From: Sulfidibacterium sp964588415
GTDB lineage: Bacteria > Bacteroidota > Bacteroidia > Bacteroidales > F082
DNA length: 13,888 nt
Direction: 5' to 3'
Assembly (NCBI GenBank): GCA_964588415.1
Contig: CAZPPK010000069.1
Span: forward strand, 1-13,888
The notes beneath the pieces were generated by a model that saw only the letters and a list, made by a program, of their open reading frames with translations, did not search any database and was not told the DNA's origin. The position numbers and the translations under genes were made by a program. This document shows, piece after piece, positions 6,944 to 13,401 of the stretch (the first letter of the stretch is position 1; every line of letters starts with the position of its first letter).

Positions 6944-7194
6944 ATAGCAGTAATTTGAGCATTAAACAAAGACATCTTGTAAAATTAACAAACTTATTGA
7001 GCAATACAAAAAATAATCCATTTTTACGTAAAAGCGTAGGATCAGCCTGCCTTAATCCAAAACTGAAATTGAAAAATCATTGGCTACAATGACTTCACCG
7101 CCTTAGCCGACGGCTGTAAAAGAAAAAATACTCCGGCTATAATTTTTTGAAAGTCAGGCGACTGGCCTTTGGAAATTACGTAATATGCTTAGTA

Positions 7195-7791
7195 TCACAT
7201 TTTACACACCCAAATTTTGCCTACCATTTTATCCCTGATTTCGTTCTTTTCAATTCCTGCAAGTCTTGAAACGGTATTTAAATTGCGCATTGTTCCTTGT
7301 TTCCCCATAGGAATCTTCAGTTTTGAGCGCCCAATGCCATCCTGATAGTGAATGTATATTTCCCGTGAAGAAAGCCTGATTTCTTCCCTTCCCGGGATAA
7401 CAATATCCTGAAATAGTTCCTGCTGAAAGGGCTCTGCAAAAAACATTATTCCGACCTGAGACGGATTTGCATCAGGAAAAGGATTTGAATAAACCACAGG
7501 CTTCATTTCTTTTGCAGTTCTGATAATAACCGGAACCTGTTTTTGCATTTTTTCCATCAAGGCCTGTTCAAGTTTCTCTTTCAACACCGGCTCAGTCAAT
7601 TTGCTTTTAAAGATTACATTGCCACTTTGGATATATGTACTCACATTTTTGAACCCGATTCTATCACAGATCAACCTGAGTTCTTCCATGGGTAATTTGC
7701 CACTTCTTCCAACATTGATTCCACGGAGTAAGGCTATATTTTCATTTTGTATCCTTTTCAGCCAAATAAATTTGCTATAATACTGTCTCAT
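7195..7791 (-). CDS. DUF1697 family protein, start region probably frameshifted
   Basis: From IALLRGINVG onward this is a clear DUF1697 protein: IALLRGINVGRSGKLPMEELR, then STYIQSGNVIF, FFAEP, and GRSKLKIP with TMRNLNTV near the end. The family is about 180 residues, is soluble, and has no established biochemical activity. Normally the protein begins two or three residues before IALLRG. In this reading frame the nearest starts are ATGs at 7791 and 7818, which add 18 or 27 unrelated residues and overlap the end of the cupin gene by 17 or 44 bases. A better start exists one frame away: ATG at 7743-7745 after an AAAAGGA ribosome-site-like sequence. There ATG plus AAAA then TATAG meets a stop at once, but one more A would give M-K-N-I-A-L-L-R-G. 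I infer a one-base loss in that A run or a read error. It is last in the run oxidoreductase-cupin-DUF1697. Confidence 0.75.
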   Translation of the reverse strand: MRQYYSKFIWLKRIQNENIALLRGINVGRSGKLPMEELRLICDRIGFKNVSTYIQSGNVIFKSKLTEPVLKEKLEQALMEKMQKQVPVIIRTAKEMKPVVYSNPFPDANPSQVGIMFFAEPFQQELFQDIVIPGREEIRLSSREIYIHYQDGIGRSKLKIPMGKQGTMRNLNTVSRLAGIEKNEIRDKMVGKIWVCKM

Positions 7792-8134
7792 CTTCCACCC
7801 GCCAGGCCGGGTCAACAATGCAAATAAATATCAAATCTGTAGCGCCTGTGTTTTTGATATATTGTTTTGATTCAGGAGGGATATAAACTGCTTGTCCCGG
7901 AACAACTTTTTTGGTTTCATTGTCAATATGCATTTGTCCCTCTCCTTCCAGGATATAATAAACTTCAGAAGTTTTTAATTTATGGGGCTGTGAAGTCAGT
8001 CCTGGTTCCAGCACAGCATGCGCCAGGCTGTAACGAAGGTTTAAATCTGCCTTATCGGGATGCAACAATTCACGAAGCCGGGTGTTGTCCCCGGCTATAA
8101 ACTCTTCGCAATCTTTTAAATCTTTTACAAACAT
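7775..8134 (-). CDS. Cupin-domain protein
   Basis: The 119-residue small cupin starts at the ATG at 8134. An upstream in-frame ATG at 8227 is rejected because it would overlap the preceding gene and add an unrelated N terminus. The cupin core is visible: first motif PHKLKTSEVYYILEGEG (one histidine and the glutamate retained; the second histidine of HxH is not present), then GQAVYIPPESKQYIKNTG as the second motif, where the usual histidine is glutamine. With only part of the metal set, it could bind metal weakly or act on a sugar or small ligand without classic metal chemistry. A mannose-6-phosphate isomerase-like cupin would be the usual database label. It lies 59 bases after the Gfo/Idh/MocA gene and overlaps the DUF1697 frame, so the three genes are probably co-transcribed. 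Cytosolic; no signal peptide. Confidence 0.8.
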   Translation of the reverse strand: MFVKDLKDCEEFIAGDNTRLRELLHPDKADLNLRYSLAHAVLEPGLTSQPHKLKTSEVYYILEGEGQMHIDNETKKVVPGQAVYIPPESKQYIKNTGATDLIFICIVDPAWRVEDETVL

Positions 8135-8193
8135 GTTTAAATTAATTAAAATGAATACTTTAATTATCATTTCAAAACTCAAACTAACTATCA

Positions 8194-9189
8194 TCACCGT
8201 TTTTCTCCCGGGTAAACGAGTCCCCATTGTTTTCTCAGTTCGTCCATGGTTTCCATCTGAAAAAGGGTCTCTTCCAACGGCATGACAGGATTCTCCTTTT
8301 CTCCTTTCAGGATTGATTGTTGCACTGCTTCAATCATATGCACATAACCATTTCCTTTGTAAGGATATTCGTTAAGTATTTCCGTTTCTCTGGTTCCCAG
8401 AAGGAAGGCAGAAGGACAGTAAAAAGGAGCCTGTATTTTGCAATACCCATCTGTTCCTGAAATTGCGAATCCCTGGGGTTTATGACCGGTAAAACCACAA
8501 ACAAGAGAAGCATAAGCATCTTCCGGATAATGGAGTTGCAGATTGTCTAACATATCTACTCTTGTGCTGCCAATCCTGGCTACTCCATTCACGTTGTCGG
8601 GTTTTCCCAGTAAAAACTGAGTCATCGAAAGCAAATAAACACCAATATCCAGCAACGCACCGCCACCAAGTTCAAGATTATACAGGCGGTGGTTAGGGTC
8701 AAAATCTTTTTCAATCAGAAAATCTCCGGTAACCTGCTGCACTTTTCCTATCTTCCCGTCACGGATTAGCTGTTTCACTTCCCGGTAAACGGGTAAAAAC
8801 CGTGTCCATAATGCTTCCATTAAAAAAAGGTTCTTTTTGCGTGCCAGATCGATACACTCTTTCGTTTCCTCTGCATTCAAAGTAAATGGCTTTTCGCAAA
8901 GAACGTGTTTGCCGCTATTCAGACTTTCCATAATCAATTCATAATGAAATGGATTGGGAACACCAATGTAAATAATATCAACGTTGGGATTATTGATAAG
9001 CGCTGAATAGGGAGTCAATGCATTTTGTATTTGGTACTTTTTTGCAAAACTCTGTGCACTGGGCAAACTTCTTGAAGCAACACCCCAAATTTCTGAACCG
9101 GGAACATTATTGATGGCTTCTGCCAGTTTATTTGCAATGATTCCAGTAGAGAGAATACCCCACTTCAATTTATTTTGATTAGTCATCAT
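8194..9189 (-). CDS. Gfo/Idh/MocA family NAD(P)-dependent oxidoreductase
   Basis: The 331-residue protein has an N-terminal Rossmann fold: KWGILSTGIIAN at 9-20 as the dinucleotide loop and GVASRS at 36-41 ending the second strand. The hallmark E99-K100-P101 in LCEKPF carries the lysine that usually lies at the active site. The C-terminal domain contains GGGALLDIGVY at 175-185, where Asp181 and Tyr185 match the D-x-G-x-Y pattern of the dihydrodiol dehydrogenase/glucose-fructose oxidoreductase branch. It therefore probably oxidises or reduces a sugar or cyclic diol with NAD(P)H in the cytosol; the substrate is unknown. Two ATG codons in tandem (9189 and 9186) are possible starts. It heads the run with the cupin and DUF1697 genes, and a cupin next to such an oxidoreductase suggests small-molecule or sugar metabolism. 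Confidence 0.87.
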   Translation of the reverse strand: MMTNQNKLKWGILSTGIIANKLAEAINNVPGSEIWGVASRSLPSAQSFAKKYQIQNALTPYSALINNPNVDIIYIGVPNPFHYELIMESLNSGKHVLCEKPFTLNAEETKECIDLARKKNLFLMEALWTRFLPVYREVKQLIRDGKIGKVQQVTGDFLIEKDFDPNHRLYNLELGGGALLDIGVYLLSMTQFLLGKPDNVNGVARIGSTRVDMLDNLQLHYPEDAYASLVCGFTGHKPQGFAISGTDGYCKIQAPFYCPSAFLLGTRETEILNEYPYKGNGYVHMIEAVQQSILKGEKENPVMPLEETLFQMETMDELRKQWGLVYPGEKR

Positions 9190-9397
9190 TTTTCATATGT
9201 TTATAATTTTATACTATACTCATATTCAGTAGTTCAAATTTGTTACGAAACACAAGGTAAATTAAATTTTCATCTTTCGGTAAATGTATCTCGTACTTAT
9301 ACAAATTACAATATTGATAAGCCTGATGAATATGCGATGCAAACCAGGCAATATCAGCCCGTTTGGAAAGCACCTGTTCCTGGTTTCAGGAAGACGA

Positions 9398-10189
9398 TCA
9401 GCCGATATTGATCTCCCCGGTCAGATACAATTTTGCCTTCCCTCCTATCAGGATTCTTTCGCCATTGTTGATACAGGTCAGGCTGCCGCCGCGTTTCGAT
9501 AACTGTTTCGCGGTCATCTCTTTTTTTCCGAGTTTCTTCGACCACAGCGGGGTCAACGATGTATGTGCCGAGCCGGTTACAGGGTCTTCATCAATTCCGA
9601 CCTGGGGGCCGAAAAATCTTGAAACAAAATCAACATTGCCGCCTTTTGCTGTTACGATCAAGCCCCTGGCGTCCAATGCGACAATTGACTTAAAATCCAG
9701 TTTCAGATTTTTCACTGTTTCTTCGTTATCAACTAATGCGATATAATCCGATTTCCCTTTGTACAATTCTGTTGGCATCATTCCGATACAGGCTTTCAAC
9801 GGGTGAAGGTTGTAACATTGTTCGATGGTATCGGCCGGGAAATCCAGAAACAACGTATCGCCCTGCCGCAACACTTTCAGGATTCCGCTGTGCAAGGAAT
9901 AAAATACAATTTCCGGTTTTTGATAATCCAGGCAATTGAACAACACATAGGCTGTTGCCAGGGTGGCATGGCCGCACAGATCCACTTCAACAGTCGGGGT
10001 AAACCATCTTAGTTCAAAGTCACTACCTTTCGGGACGATAAAAGCCGTTTCTGCCAGATTGTTTTCAGCCGCTATCGACTGCATAGTCTGATCCGGGAGC
10101 CATTTATCCAATATACATACGCCCGCCGGGTTTCCCGCGAACAACCGGTCTGTAAAAGCGTGTACCTGATAGAATTTTATTTTTTTCAT
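9398..10189 (-). CDS. PhzF family isomerase/epimerase-like protein
   Basis: The 263-residue protein starts at the ATG at 10189 (MKKIKFYQVHAFTD). The frame stays open to an ATG at 10267, but that start would run through a palindrome and add 26 unrelated residues. Family landmarks are complete: the FAGNPAGV loop at 17-24, catalytic Glu47 in NNLAETAF, His74 in CGHATLA, and DEDPVTGSAHTSL with Asp202 and Ser207. These correspond to Glu45, His74, Asp208 and Ser213 of PhzF. The fold is a pair of diaminopimelate-epimerase-like domains. PhzF isomerises trans-2,3-dihydro-3-hydroxyanthranilate, but no other phenazine gene is present, so this is one of the many stand-alone PhzF-like proteins of unknown substrate. 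Its stop is 208 bases upstream of the oxidoreductase start, in the same direction; co-transcription is uncertain. Confidence 0.88.
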   Translation of the reverse strand: MKKIKFYQVHAFTDRLFAGNPAGVCILDKWLPDQTMQSIAAENNLAETAFIVPKGSDFELRWFTPTVEVDLCGHATLATAYVLFNCLDYQKPEIVFYSLHSGILKVLRQGDTLFLDFPADTIEQCYNLHPLKACIGMMPTELYKGKSDYIALVDNEETVKNLKLDFKSIVALDARGLIVTAKGGNVDFVSRFFGPQVGIDEDPVTGSAHTSLTPLWSKKLGKKEMTAKQLSKRGGSLTCINNGERILIGGKAKLYLTGEINIG

Positions 10190-10234
10190 TGTCTTAGGGA
10201 TTATCGGGTGTAAAGTTAGGAGAAAATCACGACT

Positions 10235-10271
10235 GAGATTGCTTCTCCACCTCAGGCGGAGAAGCAATCTC
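10235..10271. repeat. Perfect 14-bp palindromic hairpin, REP-like
   Basis: GAGATTGCTTCTCC at 10235-10248 and GGAGAAGCAATCTC at 10258-10271 are exact reverse complements around a 9-base loop. It lies 46 bases upstream of the PhzF-like start and 195 bases past the SnoaL-like stop. Neither strand has a T run after the stem, so it is not a typical terminator. The GAGATTGCTTC word is reminiscent of dispersed repeats common in many genomes. Bases 10272-10465 hold nothing I can identify. Confidence 0.65.
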
Positions 10272-10465
10272 TTCTAGAAACTTTCTCTCGTCCTTACCTC
10301 ATCCACGGCTGATAAGTGCAACACTGATGGGATTTACAATTGCATGTTTAATGTAGAAAGGATGTGTGATTGATATAATTCGGGTTTGTAAATTAATAGG
10401 GGATTTCAACAATTCAAAAACTAAGATATCAGTAAAGAGTCTTTCAATTCCGTTATTCTATTTGC

Positions 10466-10848
10466 TCAATACATCGTGTTTTTATTTGCTAAAACCTTTG
10501 GAATCTGTTGCATGAAATCCCAGTGTTCTACAATTTTTCCATTATTATAAAATCTAAAAAAATCCATTGTAACATATTCATCATTATCAGGCCAAATTTG
10601 ATGTGTGTGAAGGGAAACTAAGTCTCCTTCTGCAATTGCCCGAACGAATTCAATTGACTTATTTGGATATTCTTTAGCCATTCTATCAAAATATTCTATG
10701 AATGGTTGAATTCCATCTCCAGCTAATGGATTATGTTGAATGTATTCAGACCCAACATATAATTCGGTTGCTTTTTTGGGCTTCCTTCGTAAGACATTTT
10801 ATAAAAAGCTATCGCATTTTTTTTATTCTGTCTCAATATTTCATTCAT
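10466..10848 (-). pseudogene. SnoaL-like (NTF2-fold) protein, frameshifted in an A run
   Basis: Starting at the ATG at 10848 the frame reads MNEILRQNKKNAIAFYKMSY then EGSPKK and then goes out of register. The other frame resumes immediately as ATELYVGSEYIQHNPLAGDG and runs through FIEYFDRMAKEYPNKS, VSLHTHQIWP and KIVEHWDFMQQIP to the stop at 10466. Adding one A to the six-A run (complement of 10772-10777) restores a single 127-codon gene. The restored protein is the size of a SnoaL-like/nuclear-transport-factor-2 fold protein, and the QHNP, H-x-H and EHWD pattern matches the group annotated as predicted SnoaL-like aldol-condensation enzymes. The substrate is unknown. As it stands, an internal ATG at 10681 could yield a 71-residue C-terminal piece that would lack half the fold. 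The cause is either a real deletion or a homopolymer read error. Confidence 0.78.
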
Positions 10849-10872
10849 CTGATTTCTCTTTTAAACTTGTTG

Positions 10873-10917
10873 CCGACGTGCCGGGCCATGAGCATTCCTA
10901 AGTTGGCATACGTCTGG
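10873..10917. repeat. Imperfect hairpin directly after the DEAD-box gene
   Basis: CCGACGTGCC (10873-10882) can pair with GGCATACGTCTGG (10905-10917) as a 10-bp stem with a one-base and a two-base bulge. It begins 4 bases past the helicase stop on the minus strand. No T run follows, so rho-independent termination is doubtful. The word GACGTGCCG (10875-10883) recurs at 12311-12319 on the other side of the helicase gene. Confidence 0.45.
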
Positions 10918-10920
10918 TTT

Positions 10921-12192
10921 CTAATTACTTTTCCTATTATACTTTGATAAATTTGGTCTTTTTTGATTTTTATTTTTTGCAGCAAAATATTCTTGTTTTC
11001 TTCGTGTTTTCTCCTTTTCAAATACTTGTTTTTCCTTTGTTGTCATTGGATTATCAGTTTGCGGAAAAGGATTGTCATCTATAATTTCTATTTTCTGGTT
11101 TATTAACTTTTCAATGTCTTTTATATATGCATTCTCTTCAGGCTCACAAATAGATATAGAAATACCTTCATCCCCAGCCCGGCCTGACCTGCCTATCCTG
11201 TGAACATACGTTTCAGCTATATTCGGGATATCATAATTGATGACATATTTTAGTTTATCAATGTCAATACCTCTTGCAGCAATATCAGTTGCAACCAACA
11301 CTCTTATTTTTCCTTCTTTAAGTTGTTTCAGGGCTTTTTGTCTTTGATTTTGGGCTTTGTCACCATGTATAGCAGCTGTTTCTATTTTATGCTTTTTTAA
11401 ATTCCGGACTATTCTGTCAGCCCCGTGTTTTGTTTTGGAAAATAACAATACCTGATCAATTCTTTTATCCTGAAGAATATAAAGAAGCAAATCGTTCTTA
11501 CTTGATTTATTCGTATAATACAGGTATTGTTGTATCGTTTCGGCAGTAGAAGAAACCGGACTTACTTCTATTTTAATCGGATTATTCAGAATTTTCCTGG
11601 AAAGTTCAACAATCTTCTTTGGCATTGTTGCTGAAAAAAATAAGGACTGCCGTTTGCCTGGTAATTTGGCAATGATCTTTTTAATATCATGAATAAAACC
11701 CATGTCGAGCATCCGGTCAGCTTCGTCCAGCACAAAATATTCAACATCCTTCAATCTAATGAAACCCTGATCCATCAGATCCAGAAGTCTTCCTGGTGTT
11801 GCAACGAGAATATCGACACCTCTTTTCAGAGAATTCGTTTGTGCGCCCTGATTCACGCCTCCAAAAATGACGGTATTTTTTATTCCTGTATATTTTCCAT
11901 AGGTCGAAAAACTCTCTGCAATTTGAATCGCTAATTCACGTGTAGGAGTTATGATGAGCGCATTAATTTTGCGTGGACTGTTATTTCGTTGACGATCAAG
12001 AAAGAGGTGCTGCAAGATAGGAATAGCAAAAGCAGCTGTTTTGCCTGTTCCGGTTTGAGCACTACCCAACACATCTTTTCTATTTAGTATGTATGGGATC
12101 GCTTTTTCCTGTATTGATGTAGGCACAGAATATTTTTCTTCTTTTAGTGCCTTTATAATAGGCTCAATAATTTTCAAATCCTCAAATTGCAT
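10921..12192 (-). CDS. rhlE: DEAD-box ATP-dependent RNA helicase, RhlE-like
   Basis: The 423-residue protein carries every superfamily-2 DEAD-box motif in order: a Q motif (PTSIQ at 24-28, with the phenylalanine at position 3), motif I AQTGTGKT at 45-52, PTRELA at 83-88, GG at 111-112, TPGR at 132-135, DEAD at 156-159, SAT at 187-189, ATDIAARGID at 301-310, and HRIGRSGRAG at 331-340. The two RecA-like domains end near residue 360. The tail from about 385 is rich in lysine, arginine and asparagine and probably binds RNA. Sequence order and the short basic tail resemble RhlE, which remodels RNA during ribosome assembly and cold growth. The exact paralogue is uncertain because Bacteroidota have several. 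The start is the ATG at 12192, with no canonical ribosome site. GC content looks lower than in the genes at 600-10200. Related hairpins flank the gene on both sides. Confidence 0.92.
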   Translation of the reverse strand: MQFEDLKIIEPIIKALKEEKYSVPTSIQEKAIPYILNRKDVLGSAQTGTGKTAAFAIPILQHLFLDRQRNNSPRKINALIITPTRELAIQIAESFSTYGKYTGIKNTVIFGGVNQGAQTNSLKRGVDILVATPGRLLDLMDQGFIRLKDVEYFVLDEADRMLDMGFIHDIKKIIAKLPGKRQSLFFSATMPKKIVELSRKILNNPIKIEVSPVSSTAETIQQYLYYTNKSSKNDLLLYILQDKRIDQVLLFSKTKHGADRIVRNLKKHKIETAAIHGDKAQNQRQKALKQLKEGKIRVLVATDIAARGIDIDKLKYVINYDIPNIAETYVHRIGRSGRAGDEGISISICEPEENAYIKDIEKLINQKIEIIDDNPFPQTDNPMTTKEKQVFEKEKTRRKQEYFAAKNKNQKRPNLSKYNRKSN

Positions 12193-12264
12193 TATTCAAA
12201 TTTTTAATTCCCTTCAAAATATTTAATAGAAACCTTGTGGATGTTATATATTGTACGGCTTAAA

Positions 12265-12280
12265 AGTGATGACTATCACT
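12265..12280. repeat. Short palindrome upstream of the DEAD-box gene
   Basis: AGTGAT at 12265-12270 and ATCACT at 12275-12280 are reverse complements around GACT. The site lies about 75 bases upstream of the helicase ATG and could be an operator or part of the repeat-rich gap. No other support was found. Confidence 0.3.
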
Positions 12281-12289
12281 GTTAGTTCA

Positions 12290-12423
12290 TGCCAACGTGT
12301 GCGGGTATGGGACGTGCCGCAATTTATCACGTAAATTTTCTATAAAGTTACATCTTTTATTTTACCGTTCATTTTCTTTGTAACCGTGATTTGCGGCATG
12401 GGCTATACCCTGCTGTTAGCGTT
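12290..12423. repeat. Long imperfect inverted repeat, cassette-site-like
   Basis: The left arm at about 12291-12334 and the right arm at about 12381-12420 are imperfect reverse complements. Shared blocks in order are GCcAAC/GCtAAC, GGGTAT, TGCCGCAA and TCACG, with small bulges between, around an AT-rich centre of about 50 bases. The outer ends, GCCAAC on the left and GTTAGC on the right, resemble the reverse-complementary cores of integron attC sites, but they do not fit the strict RYYYAAC/GTTRRRY rule. It fills most of the 332-base gap between the helicase start and the ImmA-like stop. The gap encodes no protein that I can see. Confidence 0.55.
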
Positions 12424-12470
12424 TTCGTGCTTTATCTTGTTCTGTTCATGTGTGTGGGCAGGAAAGCTCT

Positions 12471-12512
12471 TTGGCAGGTTTTGGTTGTGAGTCAGCTTGT
12501 GCGACCTGCCAA
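12471..12512. repeat. Hairpin after the ImmA-like gene
   Basis: TTGGCAGGT (12471-12479) and ACCTGCCAA (12504-12512) are exact reverse complements with a 24-base loop. On the minus strand the hairpin starts 12 bases after the ImmA-like stop codon. There is no T run, so it is more likely part of the repeat region or an RNA-stabilising structure than an intrinsic terminator. Confidence 0.5.
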
Positions 12513-12524
12513 TGTGCTTGACTA

Positions 12525-13401
12525 TCAGTCAGCCCATAATACACTAATATCATAATTTGAGTAAAAACATTGTTCATTTAACTTTTGTGAAGAATCACGC
12601 CAAAACCAGTCATCTACGTAAACCTCTTGTACATCCGTAAACATTGATTCATCTTTTAAATAGTATTCTCCAATAACACTCGTTGGAGGCGGTGGATTCC
12701 CAATTTTGCTCCTGAATGGTACATTTTTTAATGGAAAATCATCACTTTGTTTAAACCCCGATAATAATCCATTTCGAAAGAAACTTATCATCAAAGGATA
12801 TGTGCCTGCATCTTTATCTGCAAATCTCAGTAATGTTGAAAGTCTACTTACATTAAATTTCTCAGCTATTTCATTAATTAATTCAAAAGAAAACTTTTTT
12901 TTGTAGCAAGCTTCTTTAAAATTTAATGAAGGCATAAGCAAGCATGAAGCAAATATATCTGCCTCTTCCTCAATATAATTTCTCTGCTTAGGTTTAAACT
13001 TTGAGGGATGACATGGAAAAGTACCATCGATAATTGCTTCATGATGTTCTGGAATGTAATAGTGACCAAGCTCATGTGCAATTGAAAAACGACTTCTTCG
13101 AGACTCTTTAGAGTTCCCAGAATCAATATTTATGCTCAGGAATATTCTCTAAGTTCCGTGCTGCCATTTTAAATTCTGAATTATGCTCTTGTTGTAATTT
13201 TAATTTAATTGCTGTAGGGCTATAGTCATCATTAATAATTGCAAAAGGGTCAACACAGCTCTCTTCTAAATTGTATTCATAGTCAGCATACAATTTCTCG
13301 AATCTAGCTAATTCTAATTTATTCCCAGGGAACAGATTACCAGTAGAAGCACTCCATTCACGGAAATTTTCTTCTGTTACTATTTTTTTGCTTTGTCCCA
13401 T
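12525..13401 (-). pseudogene. ImmA/IrrE-type zinc metallopeptidase, split by a frameshift
   Basis: The catalytic part is read in one frame from about 13148 to the TGA at 12525. It contains SRRSRFSIAHELGHYYIPEH, with the HExxH zinc motif encoded at 13062-13076, and then IEEEADIFASCLLMPS at about 12930-12974, which supplies the third ligand. This RF.IAHELGH...EEEAD.FA pattern is diagnostic of ImmA/IrrE (COG2856) proteases, which cut repressors or DNA-damage regulators. A C-terminal domain of about 130 residues follows. That frame has no start codon before the catalytic motif. The N-terminal part lies one base out of register, from the ATG at 13401 to a TGA at 13123-13125, and reads 92 residues including CVDPFAII, a typical position for this family. 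The two frames overlap at 13123-13148, so a single indel there explains the break and gives a protein of about 290 residues. The start overlaps the end of the sigma-like gene by 22 bases, implying translational coupling. Confidence 0.8.

Noticed and set aside
6944..7194. Promoter or small gene in the gap before the dihydroorotate dehydrogenase-like gene
   Set aside because: A TAAGTTTG-like word is present on the minus strand but without a -33 partner at the right distance; no coding frame is convincing.
9190..9397. Short plus-strand reading frames between the oxidoreductase and PhzF-like genes
   Set aside because: They run into the antisense of the PhzF-like gene and show no motifs; the gap appears non-coding.
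10235..10271. Intrinsic terminator for the SnoaL-like gene
   Set aside because: It is 195 bases past the stop codon and no T run follows the stem on either strand.
12290..12423. A true integron attC site
   Set aside because: The outer cores do not satisfy RYYYAAC/GTTRRRY and no integron integrase is in the window; kept only as cassette-site-like.
12923..13126. Minus-strand open frame of 67 codons across the ImmA-like catalytic region
   Set aside because: It is a third frame over the HELGH coding region; the frame carrying HELGH and EEEAD is the real one.
13123..13148. Programmed +1 frameshifting (RF2-like) to make the full ImmA-like protease
   Set aside because: The stop is preceded by TAT rather than a slippery CTT and there is no Shine-Dalgarno-like stimulator, so an indel or error is simpler.
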